55,802 bases of DNA from DATFEN01 sp035691285 (GCA_035691285.1 DASSJI010000015.1:1-55802), one strand, 5' to 3'; shown: positions 36,114 through 44,567, counted from the stretch's first letter. Notes: generated from the sequence alone by a model not told the origin. Numbers and translations are program-made.

Positions 36114-37165
36114 AGGGGGCGTCCGCCCTCCTGTTGCTGTGCGGATGGGCGACGACGAACCCGCGGGTGAGCCAGGGTCGTCTGGTCTACACCCAGGCCT
36201 GTGCCGCTTGCCACGGCCAGGACGGCCGGGGGAATCCCGAATGGGAGAGCGACGTCCGCCCGGTCGAGTTCACGGACTGCGGGACGGTCGCCGAGCCGAC
36301 CGAGTTCTGGGAGTCGATCGTCCGCCGGGGAGGATCGCCTCACGGCCTCTCCTCGATCATGCCTGCCTTCGAGCAAGGGCTCGCTGAGGAGGACATCGCG
36401 GCCGCGGTCGCGTATCTCCGTACCCTGTGCCCCCGGGTCGACGCCTACCCGCCCGGCGATCTGAACTTCCGTCGCCTGCTGGCCACCGGCAAGGCGTTTC
36501 CCGAGGCCGAGTGGGTGCTGAGGCTGTCGGACGGAGGGAGCTCGGGTTCGCGAAGCGGAGAGCTGGAGATCGCTCACGAGAACCGCATCGGCCCCCGCTT
36601 CCAGTACGAGATCGAGCTGCCGCTGCGCTACGCGGCGCCCGAAGGCGAAGGACGAGGAGCCGGCGACCTCAAGCTCGGGGCGAAGCACGTGCTCCACTTC
36701 GACGTGCCGCGGCGTCAGATACTGTCCGCCGGCCTCGCGCTGGCGCTGCCCACGGGAAGCGAGGCGAAGGGCCTCGGCGGCGGCACATGGGCCTTCTCTC
36801 CGTACCTCGCCTACGGCAAGGCCTGGGGACGCACGATGCTCCAGAGCCGCATCGGGCTCAAGCTGCCGACGGAGACCGACAAGGCGCCGCGGCTTGCGAC
36901 CTACGCGCTCGGGCTGTCCCACGCGATGGGCCTCTCCCGCTCCGCGTGGACCCCGGCGGCGGAGTGGGTGGGCGACGTAGAGACCGAGACCGGCCGTCAC
37001 AGCTACGGCGTCTGGCTCGAGCTCTCGAAGCCCCTGAACCGCCTCGGCCACGTGATCGGCGCGGCGGGCGTGCAGGTCCCGGTTCGGCCGCGAAGCGATC
37101 CGCCGCGGCTGGAACTGTACCTGCTCTGGGACTTCGGAGACGGCCCCTTCTGGCAAGGGTGGTGA
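36110..37165 (+). CDS. Cytochrome c domain fused to an outer-membrane barrel-like domain
   Basis: A 351-residue exported protein starting at a TTG that overlaps the previous stop (TTGA). After an N-terminal hydrophobic signal (ASALLLLCGW) comes a single c-type heme motif CAACH at about residues 32-36 and a Met in SSIMPAF that could be the sixth ligand. From about residue 135 the chain is strand-rich, with alternating residues and turn motifs (YEIELPLRY, LKLGAKHVLHFDV and several more) similar to transporter-like outer-membrane barrels, and it ends in aromatic Trp. No stop separates the two halves. A heme domain in the periplasm attached to a barrel could pass electrons through the outer membrane. 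The family is not recognised. Confidence 0.75.
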   Translation: MKGASALLLLCGWATTNPRVSQGRLVYTQACAACHGQDGRGNPEWESDVRPVEFTDCGTVAEPTEFWESIVRRGGSPHGLSSIMPAFEQGLAEEDIAAAVAYLRTLCPRVDAYPPGDLNFRRLLATGKAFPEAEWVLRLSDGGSSGSRSGELEIAHENRIGPRFQYEIELPLRYAAPEGEGRGAGDLKLGAKHVLHFDVPRRQILSAGLALALPTGSEAKGLGGGTWAFSPYLAYGKAWGRTMLQSRIGLKLPTETDKAPRLATYALGLSHAMGLSRSAWTPAAEWVGDVETETGRHSYGVWLELSKPLNRLGHVIGAAGVQVPVRPRSDPPRLELYLLWDFGDGPFWQGW

Positions 37166-37195
37166 AACGACACTGTCGACGGCGCTCGACGCCCC

Positions 37196-38527
37196 TCAGG
37201 CCATCTCCCGCGCGATCTCGTCGAACACCTCGAGCATGCGGTCCACGTCCTTCTCGGTGTGGAGGGCGCTGACCGTCCATTGCTCGTCGTAGCACTGGGC
37301 CTGGGGGATCACGCCCCGGTTCAGGTTCATGTGCCAGTAGCGCCAGAAGGCGTCGAAGTCCTGGTCGAGCCACTCGCGGTAGTTCGTGGGCGGCTTCCTG
37401 CGCCAGAACACGGTGCCGTTCACCCCGATGTTGACCGCGCAGGCGTTGAGGCCGTGCTTCTTGATGATGCGGTTGTGGCCCTCGGCCAGCATGTCCCCGA
37501 GCCTGGTGGCACGCTTGAAGACGTCCTTCGTGAGCACCTTCTCCAGGGCGGTGATGCAGGCCGTGGTCGCAAGCGGGTTCGAGGCGTAGGTGCCGGCGTG
37601 GAAGGAGCGGAACGCCGCGATCTCGTTCATGACCTCGCGCCGCGCGCCGAAGGCCCCCAGCGGCAGCCCGCCCCCGATGGCCTTCGCCAGGCACACCATG
37701 TCCGCCTTCACCTTGTAGTACTCCTGCGCCCCGCCCCAGGCCAGCTTCGCGCCGGTCTTCACCTCGTCGAAGATCAGCAGGCAGCCGGACTCGTCGCACA
37801 GCTCGCGCAGCTCCTGGAGGAAGCCGTCGCGGGGTCCGATCACACCGACGTTCATCATGATCGGCTCGAGGATCACCGCCGCGACCTCGTTCTCGTTCTT
37901 CTGCAGCACCTCGCGGACGCTCTGGATGTCGTTCCACTGCGCCACCACCGTGTTGCGCAGCGTCCCGTCGGGGATGCCGTGGCCGACCGGCAGCGGCTTC
38001 GGATGGCGCGCGCTGCCGAGCTTCGCCTTCGGGGGCTTGACCGACACCAGGGCCGTGTCGTGGCCGCCGTGATAGGCGCCTTCGAACTTCAGCACCTTGT
38101 CCCGGCCCGTGTAGACCCGCGCCAGGCGCAGGCAGTGCATGGTCGACTCGGAGCCGGAGTTGGTGAACCGCATCTGGCCCACGCCGAAGCGCTGGCAGAT
38201 CAGCTCGGCGGCCCTGAGCTCGCGGTCGTGGGGCATGCCGTAGAGCGTGCCCTCGCCGGCCGCCTTGGCGATCGCCTTCACCATGATCGGGTTCGAGTGG
38301 CCGACCATCAGCGCGCCGAAGCACATCGAGAAGTCGGTGTACTCGCGGCCGTCGACGTCCCACATCTTCGAGCCCTCGGCCCGGTCGATGTAGATCGGGT
38401 ACGGCTCGAAGGTCCGGAAGTTGCTGGAAACGCCCAGCGGGAGGACCTTGTCGGCCTCCTCGTACATGGCGTGGCTCTTCTTCGTCTGCTTGCGGTAGCG
38501 GTCGATCTCCTGCGCGTGGGTCGTCAT
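37196..38527 (-). CDS. Class III aminotransferase (glutamate-1-semialdehyde aminomutase-like)
   Basis: A 443-residue PLP enzyme. It resembles the glutamate-1-semialdehyde aminomutase branch, with DFSMCFGALMVGHSNP, FTNSGSESTMHCLRLAR, FEGAYHGGHD, IFDEVKT and the Schiff-base Lys in VCLAKAIGGGLPLGAFG. It lacks the C-terminal features needed to call it HemL, and no other heme genes are nearby, so the substrate is uncertain. I chose ATG 38527, which has GGAGG at about 8 bases; ATG 38542 would place that GGAGG inside the coding region. The stretch before it on the minus strand holds a small ORF and promoter (38616-38726). Confidence 0.93.
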   Translation of the reverse strand: MTTHAQEIDRYRKQTKKSHAMYEEADKVLPLGVSSNFRTFEPYPIYIDRAEGSKMWDVDGREYTDFSMCFGALMVGHSNPIMVKAIAKAAGEGTLYGMPHDRELRAAELICQRFGVGQMRFTNSGSESTMHCLRLARVYTGRDKVLKFEGAYHGGHDTALVSVKPPKAKLGSARHPKPLPVGHGIPDGTLRNTVVAQWNDIQSVREVLQKNENEVAAVILEPIMMNVGVIGPRDGFLQELRELCDESGCLLIFDEVKTGAKLAWGGAQEYYKVKADMVCLAKAIGGGLPLGAFGARREVMNEIAAFRSFHAGTYASNPLATTACITALEKVLTKDVFKRATRLGDMLAEGHNRIIKKHGLNACAVNIGVNGTVFWRRKPPTNYREWLDQDFDAFWRYWHMNLNRGVIPQAQCYDEQWTVSALHTEKDVDRMLEVFDEIAREMA

Positions 38528-38547
38528 CGCCTGTGCCTCCATTGGGC

Positions 38548-38570
38548 GCGCCCGGGCGGAGCCGGGGCGC
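38548..38570 (-). promoter_or_regulatory. Hairpin in the leader of the aminotransferase gene
   Basis: GCGCCC and GGGCGC (6 bp) enclose an 11-base interior that can pair further, about 20 bases before the ATG at 38527, ahead of its ribosome binding site. It could modulate translation initiation. G+C-rich hairpins are common by chance here, so this is weak. Confidence 0.3.
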
Positions 38571-38615
38571 ACGAAACGCGTCTCTGTTCCTCGGGGACGA
38601 GGTGAAGGGGGAGGC

Positions 38616-38678
38616 TTAGCGGTTGGTGTCGTCCCGCGGCGAGGGACGGTACGGATGGTACGTCAGCGAGCGGCTCAT
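38616..38678 (-). CDS. Possible 20-codon ORF or leader peptide
   Basis: A short ORF of 20 codons (MSRSLTYHPYRPSPRDD and three more) ending in TAA. It has GGGTGAAG just before its ATG and a good predicted promoter 20 to 48 bases upstream. It is Arg/Pro/Ser-rich and unrelated to anything I recognise. It lies 88 bases before the aminotransferase start, so it could be a leader peptide or a small stand-alone gene. I see no attenuator stem pair of the amino acid biosynthesis kind. Confidence 0.35.
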   Translation of the reverse strand: MSRSLTYHPYRPSPRDDTNR

Positions 38679-38697
38679 GGCTTCACCCGAAGCCCAG

Positions 38698-38726
38698 AGG
38701 ATACGCCGACCGCGCTGCGCTGTAAA
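38698..38726 (-). promoter_or_regulatory. Predicted promoter upstream of the 20-codon ORF and aminotransferase
   Basis: On the minus strand a -35 box TTTACA (38726-38721) and a -10 box TATCCT (38703-38698) are separated by exactly 17 bases. Transcription would start near 38691, about 13 bases before the small ORF. The aminotransferase gene downstream has no other visible promoter. Confidence 0.55.
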
Positions 38727-38737
38727 GCCGCCGCGGA

Positions 38738-40531
38738 TCACGCCGGCACCAGGCGGGCGACCGGGGCGGGCGGCGGCAGAGGCGACTCCGCCCTCCGCTC
38801 GCCCACCTGCTGTCGCCACATGGCGAAGTAGAGGCCCTTCTCGGCCAGGAGGGACTCGTGGCTCCCCTCCTCGACGATCCGGCCGCGCTCGAGGACGCAG
38901 ATGCGGTCGGCGTGCATCACCGTCGAGAGCCGATGTGCGATCAGGATCGTCATCAGGTCGCGGCTCTTCGCCACCTCGTGGATGGTGCGGGTGATCTCCT
39001 CCTCGGTGAGCGAGTCGAGGGAGGAGGTCGCCTCGTCGAAGACGAGCAGGTGCGGACGGCGCAGGAGCGCGCGCGCGATGGAGAGGCGCTGCTTCTCGCC
39101 GCCCGACACCTTCACCCCGCCCTCGCCGATCAGGGTGTCGAGGCCCTTGTCCGCCCGGGCGAGCAGGCTGTCGCAGGCGGCCTTCCCCAGGACCTCGAGG
39201 CACTCGGCGTCCGAGGCGTCGGGCCGCACGAACAGCAGGTTCTCGCGGATCGTCCCGGAGAAGAGCTGCGTGTCCTGGGTCACGAAGCCGATCCGCTCGC
39301 GCAGCGTCGCGAGGTCCACGCGGTCGTGGGGATGGCCGTTGTAGAGGATGCGGCCCCGCTGCGGCCGGTAGAGGCCCACGAGCAGCTTGACGAGCGTCGT
39401 CTTCCCGGCCCCCGAGGGCCCGACGAACGCCACCGTCTCCCCGCGGCTCACGCCGAACGTCACGTCCTGCAGCGCGTGCTGGGTCGCCGTCTGGTGGGTG
39501 AAGCCGACGCCCTCGAAGGCCAGCGAGCGGAGCTCGGAGAGCGCGATGGGATCGCCGGGCCTCGGCTCGCGGGGCGTGTCGAGAATGTCCTGGAAGCTCT
39601 TCAGGGACACCTCGGTCTCCCGGTACACGTTGATCACGTTGCCCAGCTCCTGGAGCGGACCGAAGATGAAGAAGGAGTAGATCCACAGCGAGAAGAACTG
39701 CCCCACGGTGATCTCCCTCGCGAAGATCAGGTAGAGCATCAGGAACAGGATGCTGGTGCGGAGCGCGTTGACGCTCGTGCCCTGGACGAAGCTCAAGCTG
39801 CGCAGGTAACGGACCTTCTTGAGCTCGAGGCCCAGGATCTTCCGGGTCGTGGCGTTGAGGCGCTCCACCTCCTGGCTCGCGAGCCCCAGGCTCTTGACCA
39901 GCTCGATGTTGCGGAGCGACTCGGTGGTCGAGCCGGCGAGCGCCGTCGTCTCCGCCACGATGACCTTCTGCACCACCTTGATGCGCTTCGAGAGCGCCGA
40001 GCTGATGAGTCCCAGGATCGGCACGGTCAGGAAGTACACCGGCGCGATCAACCAGTGGACGGTGAAGGCGTAGGTCATGACGAAGACGATGCCGACCAGG
40101 GTCTGGAACACGACGTTGATGGCGGCGGCGATCAGCCGCTCCACGTCGGTGCGGACCTTCTGGAGCTTGCCGAGGGTCTCGCCGCTGCGCTGGTCTTCGA
40201 ACACCTGGTAGGGCAGGTCCAGCGAGTGGCGGATGCCGTCGGAGTAGATGCGGGCGCCGAGGCGCTGCGTCACCACGTTGATGAAGTAGTCCTGGAAGTT
40301 CTTGGCGACCCGCGAGACGAACGCGACCCCCACGGCGGCGCCGAGGAGCAGCGTGACGCCGCGGAAGAACTCGCCCCGGGTGTACTCGCTGTGGCGTAGC
40401 GCGTACTCGTCGATGACGTGGCGGAAGATCAGGGGGTCGAGGAGGGAGAAGATCTGGTTGATCGCCGCGAGAGCGAGGGCGAGCGCGACGAGCTTCCAGT
40501 AGGGCTTGAGGTACGTCAGGAGCAGACGCAC
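38738..40531 (-). CDS. ABC exporter, fused membrane and ATPase domains
   Basis: A 597-residue half-transporter of the MsbA/MDR type. The first 330 residues hold six membrane helices (VALALALAAINQIFSL and others). The ATPase domain follows with Walker A GPSGAGKTT, signature VSGGEKQRLSIARAL, Walker B LLVFDEATSSLD and the switch His in IAHRLSTVM. As a homodimer it would export a lipid, drug or peptide. I chose GTG 40531 because a TATCCT box ends 8 bases before it, suggesting a leaderless mRNA; GTG 40549 would add six residues and sits upstream of that -10 box. Substrate unknown. Confidence 0.92.
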   Translation of the reverse strand: MRLLLTYLKPYWKLVALALALAAINQIFSLLDPLIFRHVIDEYALRHSEYTRGEFFRGVTLLLGAAVGVAFVSRVAKNFQDYFINVVTQRLGARIYSDGIRHSLDLPYQVFEDQRSGETLGKLQKVRTDVERLIAAAINVVFQTLVGIVFVMTYAFTVHWLIAPVYFLTVPILGLISSALSKRIKVVQKVIVAETTALAGSTTESLRNIELVKSLGLASQEVERLNATTRKILGLELKKVRYLRSLSFVQGTSVNALRTSILFLMLYLIFAREITVGQFFSLWIYSFFIFGPLQELGNVINVYRETEVSLKSFQDILDTPREPRPGDPIALSELRSLAFEGVGFTHQTATQHALQDVTFGVSRGETVAFVGPSGAGKTTLVKLLVGLYRPQRGRILYNGHPHDRVDLATLRERIGFVTQDTQLFSGTIRENLLFVRPDASDAECLEVLGKAACDSLLARADKGLDTLIGEGGVKVSGGEKQRLSIARALLRRPHLLVFDEATSSLDSLTEEEITRTIHEVAKSRDLMTILIAHRLSTVMHADRICVLERGRIVEEGSHESLLAEKGLYFAMWRQQVGERRAESPLPPPAPVARLVPA

Positions 40532-40596
40532 GGAGGGCCAGGATAACACCCCTGGGCGCGCCCCCTGACCTTTACTCCGGAGGTAGACTACGGCGC

Positions 40597-41637
40597 ATGA
40601 AAGTCCCCGCCGCAGCCGTATCGGCCCTGCTCCTGTGCCTCGCGGCGTGCGGGGGGGGCGGCGGAGACGGCGGTCCCTCCCCCAGCCCCTCGCCGCAAGC
40701 GCAGCTGCTGTCCTCCACCGGCCTCTACACCAACATCGCGACGCAGCAGATCGACCCGCAGAACCGGTTCTTCGCGCCGCAATACGTGCTCTGGTCCGAC
40801 GGCGGCACGAAGGGCCGCTGGCTCCGCCTGCCGACCGGAACGCGCATCGACAGCAGCGACATGAACCGCTGGGTGTTCCCCGTCGGCACGAAGATCTGGA
40901 AGGAGTTCGTCTTCCAGGGCCGGCGCGTGGAGACCCGGCTCATGGAGAAGATCGCTCCGGGCGAGGGCACGGCAGCGTGGAGCTTCCGCACGTTCCAGTG
41001 GCGCGCCGACGGCTCGGACGCCGAGTTGGCCTCGGCCGACGGCGTGCGCGACGTGGCGCCCACGGCGTTCGGAACGCAGCACGATCTCCCGTCTCAGGCC
41101 CAGTGCACGCAGTGCCACAATCGCGGCGGCGACGCCGTGCTCGGCTTCTCGGCCCTTCAGCTCTCGGATGCCCTGGATCCCCTGGCCCAACGCCCGGCCG
41201 AGTCGGTTACTGTGGACGATCTGGTCGACCAGGGCCTGCTGACGCACGCGCCCGCGACCGATCCGCGCATCGCGGCAGACACTCCGTCGGGACGCTATGC
41301 GATGGGCTACCTCCACGCGAATTGCGGCAACTGCCACAATCCGGGCGGCACGGCAGGTTTTCTGACCATGGACCTGTTCCACCGCGAGGGCACTCGCAGC
41401 GAACGCGACGAGCAGGCGTATCGCACCACCGTGAACCGACTGACGACCGCCTACGTGATCCCCGGGCTGGGCGCCTCGGAATCGTTCCGGATCAAGCCGG
41501 GCTCGACCAGCCAGAGCGCGATCCTGGTGCGGATGAACCACCGCAGCGATGCCCACGCGATGCCACCCATCGGCTCCGAGGTCCCGGACGAGGCAGGCAT
41601 CCGCGCCGTGACCGACTGGGTGCGCCGGGTGAGATAG
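40597..41637 (+). CDS. Diheme cytochrome c lipoprotein (SO_2930/HNE_0200-like)
   Basis: A 346-residue lipoprotein with lipobox LAAC followed by a Gly/Pro/Ser-rich linker. Two heme-binding motifs are present: CTQCH near residue 170 and CGNCH near residue 249. The middle region (YVLWSDGGTKGRWLRLPTG, WVFPVGTKIWKEFVF) matches what I recall of the SO_2930/HNE_0200 family of diheme proteins. It would transfer electrons at the periplasmic or outer-membrane surface; partner unknown. A TAGACT box ends 7 bases before the ATG; GGAGG lies 12 bases upstream, directly before that box. Confidence 0.85.
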   Translation: MKVPAAAVSALLLCLAACGGGGGDGGPSPSPSPQAQLLSSTGLYTNIATQQIDPQNRFFAPQYVLWSDGGTKGRWLRLPTGTRIDSSDMNRWVFPVGTKIWKEFVFQGRRVETRLMEKIAPGEGTAAWSFRTFQWRADGSDAELASADGVRDVAPTAFGTQHDLPSQAQCTQCHNRGGDAVLGFSALQLSDALDPLAQRPAESVTVDDLVDQGLLTHAPATDPRIAADTPSGRYAMGYLHANCGNCHNPGGTAGFLTMDLFHREGTRSERDEQAYRTTVNRLTTAYVIPGLGASESFRIKPGSTSQSAILVRMNHRSDAHAMPPIGSEVPDEAGIRAVTDWVRRVR

Positions 41638-41644
41638 GCGCTCC

Positions 41645-43030
41645 CTAGACCAGCATCGGGCTCGCCTCGGCGCCGCGCGCGAGCGCCGCGGCCACGCGCT
41701 CGAGTCCGACGCGCAGCTCCTCGCGGCTCCGGGGCGCGCCCAGGCCCAGGCGCACCGCGTGGGGGGCCGGCGCGCGTCCAACCTGGAACGCCTGGGCCGG
41801 AGTCACCGCCACCCCGCTGCGGCGAGCCTCGGCCACGAAGCTCTCGGCGCGCCATGGCTCGGGCAGGTGCAGCCAGGCGTGGTGGGCGGTGGGGTGGGCG
41901 TCCAGGGCGTAGCCCTCGAGCAGCTCGGCGGCCAGGCGCTGGCGCGCGCGCGCCTCCTCGCGCCGCTTCTTCAGGAGCCTGACCGCGGTCCCGTCCCGCT
42001 GCCAGCGCGCCACGATCTCGGCCATCAGCGGCGCGGCCATCCACGTGGTGGCCCGGATGCCGGCCGCGATCCTCGGCACGAGCGGCGCCGGCGCATGGAT
42101 GAAGCCGACGCGCAGGCCCGGGGCCAGCGTCTTCGACGTGCCCAGAAGGAAGCAGGTCAGCTCCGGGAGCAGCGCCGCGACCGGGGGCGGCGCGTCCTCG
42201 GCCAGCAGCCGGTGGACGTCGTCCTCCACGACGATCACGTTGTGGGCGCGCGCGATGCGCGCGATCTCCCGGCGCCGCGTCTCGCTCAGCACGACCGTTG
42301 TCGGGTTGTGGATGGTGGGGATCAGATACAGCGCCCGGGGCGCCTGGCTGCGGCAGGCCGCCTCGAGCGCGTCCGGGACGAGCCCGTGGGCGTCCATGGG
42401 CACGCCCTGCAGCCGCAGGTTCAGGAGGCCGGCGACGCCCTTGACGCCCGGGTAGGTCAAGGCCTCCGTGAGCAGGACGTCGCCCGGGCGCAGGAAGGCC
42501 GAGAACACGACGGTGAGTGCGTGCTGGCTTCCGCTCGACACCAGCACCCGTGCCGGATCTGCCTTGAGCCCGGCGAAGTTCAGCCATGCCGCCCCCGCTT
42601 CGCGGTGCGAAGCGGCCGCGCCGTCAGGCGCGTACTCGAGCAGGGCGGACAGGTCCTGCTGCGCCAGGGCCTGCAGGGTCCGCGACAAGGCACCCCCCTT
42701 GCCCTCGTCCAGGGGCGGCGGGAGGTTGAGGCCCAGCTCCACGAGCCCTTCGTCGGCCTCGCCCAGCCCGGGGCCGGGCAGCTCGACGGGACCCCGCACG
42801 AAACTGCCACGACCCACTTCCCCCGCCACGACCCCGCGGCGGGCGGCCTCGGCATAGCCCCGGGTCACGGTGCCCACGGTCACGCCGAGCCGGTCGGCCA
42901 GCTCCCGGTGCGTGGGCAGCCGCGCGCCGGGCCGCAGCCGGCCGCTGCGGGCGTCCTCGGCGAGCGCGTCGGCGATGGCCAGGTAGAGCGGGCCTTCGCG
43001 GCCTTGCAGGCTCGGGGCCCAACTTGTCAT
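41645..43030 (-). CDS. MocR/GntR-type regulator with aminotransferase domain (PdxR-like)
   Basis: A 461-residue MocR regulator. Residues about 15-85 are a GntR winged helix (PGARLPTHRELADRLGVTVGTVTRGYAEAARRG). The rest is a fold-I aminotransferase-like domain that binds PLP, with the lysine in LLGTSKTLAPGLR and the YLIPTIHNPTT segment. MocR proteins of the PdxR group sense PLP and control pdxST. Here the gene diverges from a PLP decarboxylase, pdxS and pdxT, a strong context match. The open frame runs further upstream through the promoter, but the well-formed -35/-10 boxes (43066-43037) place transcription at about 43030, so I start at that ATG and the message is leaderless. Confidence 0.92.
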   Translation of the reverse strand: MTSWAPSLQGREGPLYLAIADALAEDARSGRLRPGARLPTHRELADRLGVTVGTVTRGYAEAARRGVVAGEVGRGSFVRGPVELPGPGLGEADEGLVELGLNLPPPLDEGKGGALSRTLQALAQQDLSALLEYAPDGAAASHREAGAAWLNFAGLKADPARVLVSSGSQHALTVVFSAFLRPGDVLLTEALTYPGVKGVAGLLNLRLQGVPMDAHGLVPDALEAACRSQAPRALYLIPTIHNPTTVVLSETRRREIARIARAHNVIVVEDDVHRLLAEDAPPPVAALLPELTCFLLGTSKTLAPGLRVGFIHAPAPLVPRIAAGIRATTWMAAPLMAEIVARWQRDGTAVRLLKKRREEARARQRLAAELLEGYALDAHPTAHHAWLHLPEPWRAESFVAEARRSGVAVTPAQAFQVGRAPAPHAVRLGLGAPRSREELRVGLERVAAALARGAEASPMLV

Positions 43031-43069
43031 GATGACAATATAGTGATGGAACTTCGATTGTGTCAATCG
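43024..43069 (-). promoter_or_regulatory. Divergent MocR/decarboxylase control region: promoter and two palindromes
   Basis: The minus-strand promoter is TTGACA (43066-43061), 18-base spacer, TATATT (43042-43037). Two perfect inverted repeats overlap it: TTGTCA-TGA-TGACAA (43024-43038), at the -10 box and start codon, and CGATTG-TGT-CAATCG (43055-43069), at the -35 box. A GATGACA direct repeat occurs at 43031 and 43082. These are good candidate operators for the regulator itself. This is also the most A+T-rich stretch of the area. Confidence 0.75.
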
Positions 43070-43075
43070 TATTAT
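43070..43075 (+). promoter_or_regulatory. -10 box of the decarboxylase-pdxST operon
   Basis: TATTAT lies 7 bases before the ATG at 43083. No good -35 box is present at 17 bases, as expected for a promoter needing an activator such as a MocR protein. The message would be leaderless. Confidence 0.5.
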
Positions 43076-43082
43076 TGATCCG

Positions 43083-44513
43083 ATGACACATTCGACTCCA
43101 GCGTATCCATACAATTCGGCCGAGCGCCCCTGGCTGGACGAGGCCGCCCGGCACGCCCGGCGCTTCCTCGACTCCCTCGCGGAGCGTCCCGTCGGCGCCC
43201 GGGCCTCGTTCCAGGAGCTGCGCGACGCGCTGGGCGGGCCGCTGCCCGAGGCGGGCTTCCGGCCGGAAGCCGTGGTCGAGCGGCTGGCGACGAGCGCCGA
43301 GCCCGGGCTCGTCGCGAGCGCCGGCCCGCGCTACTTCGGCTTCGTGATCGGCGGCAGCCTCCCGGCCGCCGTGGCCGCCGACTGGCTGACGACGGCGTGG
43401 GATCAGAACGGCGGCCTCAACGCCACCTCTCCCGCCGTGGCCGCGGCCGAGGACGTGGTCGCGGGCTGGGTCAAGGACCTGCTGGGGCTGCCCGCGGGAG
43501 CGAGCGTGGGCTTCGTCACCGGCTGCCAGATGGCGAACTTCGCGGGCCTCGCTGCCGGCCGCCACGCGGTGCTCGAGCGCGCGGGCTGGAACGTCGAGGA
43601 AGAGGGCCTGCAGGGCGCCCCGCCGGTGAACGTCGTTCTCGGCGAGGAGGCGCACGCGACGGTCTACGCGGCCCTGCGCCTGCTCGGCCTGGGCTCGCGC
43701 CGGGCGCGGCGCGTCGCCGTCGACGACCAGGGGCGCCTGCGTCCCCCGGCGCTGGCCGAGGCTCTGCGCGCCTGTCCAGGGCCAACCCTCGTCGCGGCGC
43801 AGGTCGGTAACGTGAACACCGGAGCCATCGACCCGATCGGCGAGATCGCGGAGATCGCCCACGGCCACGGCGCCTGGCTGCACGTGGACGGCGCGTTCGG
43901 CCTGTGGGCGGCCGCCGCCCCCGGGCTGCGCGGCCAGCTCGAGGGCATCGAGCGTGCCGACTCGTGGGCCACCGACGCCCACAAGTGGCTGAACGTGCCC
44001 TACGACTCGGGAATCGCGATCGTCGCGCAGCCCGACGCGCAGCGCGCCGCGTTCCTGAAGCGCGCGGCGTACTTCATCCCCGCCCTCGGCGCGGAGCGCG
44101 ATCCGCACGACTACACCCCCGAGTCCTCGCGCCGCGGGCGCGTCTTCCCCCTCTACGCGGCGCTCCTGAGCCTGGGCCGGAGGGGCGTCGCGGAGCTGGT
44201 GGAGCGCAACTGTGCGCTCGCGCGCCGGATCGCGGCGCGGCTGCGTGCCGGGGGCGTCCACGTGCTGAACGACGTGGCCCTGAACCAGGTGCTCGTGCGC
44301 TTCGAGCCGCCGCGGGGCGACGGGGACGCCTTCAACCGCGCGGTCGTCGCGCGCATCCAGCGCGAGGGGACGCTGTGGGCGAGCGGCACGCGCTGGCGCG
44401 ACCGGGAGGCGCTGCGGCTCTCGGTCTCGAACTGGTCCACGAGCGAGGCGGACGCGGACCGCTCGGCCGACGCGATCCTGGAGGCGGCGAAGCGGGAGGC
44501 GGAGGGCCGATGA
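43083..44513 (+). CDS. Pyridoxal-dependent decarboxylase (group II)
   Basis: A 476-residue fold-I PLP decarboxylase of the aromatic-amino-acid/glutamate decarboxylase group. Motifs are FVTGCQMANFAGLAAGRH near the cofactor, HVDGAFGLWA with the PLP-contacting Asp and Ala, and the Schiff-base lysine in DAHKWLNVPYD. It should remove CO2 from an amino acid to give an amine. It is the first gene downstream of the MocR control region and is followed by pdxS and pdxT, so its production is tied to cofactor supply. The substrate (aromatic or acidic amino acid) is not readable from the motifs. Confidence 0.93.
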   Translation: MTHSTPAYPYNSAERPWLDEAARHARRFLDSLAERPVGARASFQELRDALGGPLPEAGFRPEAVVERLATSAEPGLVASAGPRYFGFVIGGSLPAAVAADWLTTAWDQNGGLNATSPAVAAAEDVVAGWVKDLLGLPAGASVGFVTGCQMANFAGLAAGRHAVLERAGWNVEEEGLQGAPPVNVVLGEEAHATVYAALRLLGLGSRRARRVAVDDQGRLRPPALAEALRACPGPTLVAAQVGNVNTGAIDPIGEIAEIAHGHGAWLHVDGAFGLWAAAAPGLRGQLEGIERADSWATDAHKWLNVPYDSGIAIVAQPDAQRAAFLKRAAYFIPALGAERDPHDYTPESSRRGRVFPLYAALLSLGRRGVAELVERNCALARRIAARLRAGGVHVLNDVALNQVLVRFEPPRGDGDAFNRAVVARIQREGTLWASGTRWRDREALRLSVSNWSTSEADADRSADAILEAAKREAEGR

Positions 44514-44566
44514 ACGCCACGGCGGAACGGGTGTACGAGATCCGGCAGGGCCGGCAGGAGGTGTGA
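44510..44566 (+). CDS. Possible 18-residue coupling ORF before pdxS
   Basis: A tiny ORF (MNATAERVYEIRQGRQEV) whose ATG overlaps the decarboxylase stop (ATGA). It ends at 44566, one base before the pdxS ATG at 44568, and runs through the GGAGG of pdxS. It may keep ribosomes on the mRNA between the two genes. It could also be chance. Confidence 0.35.
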   Translation: MNATAERVYEIRQGRQEV

Positions 44567-44567
44567 G

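Noticed and set aside
37196..38527. Naming this aminotransferase hemL
   Set aside because: It belongs to the same broad branch, but no other heme genes are near and the sequence departs from HemL in its C-terminal part.
38548..38570. G+C-rich hairpin as a rho-independent terminator
   Set aside because: No run of T follows it; it lies before a start codon. Retained only as a weak leader feature.
43031..43114. Upstream extension of the MocR regulator
   Set aside because: The extra 28 codons run through the -10 and -35 boxes and add nothing typical of the family.
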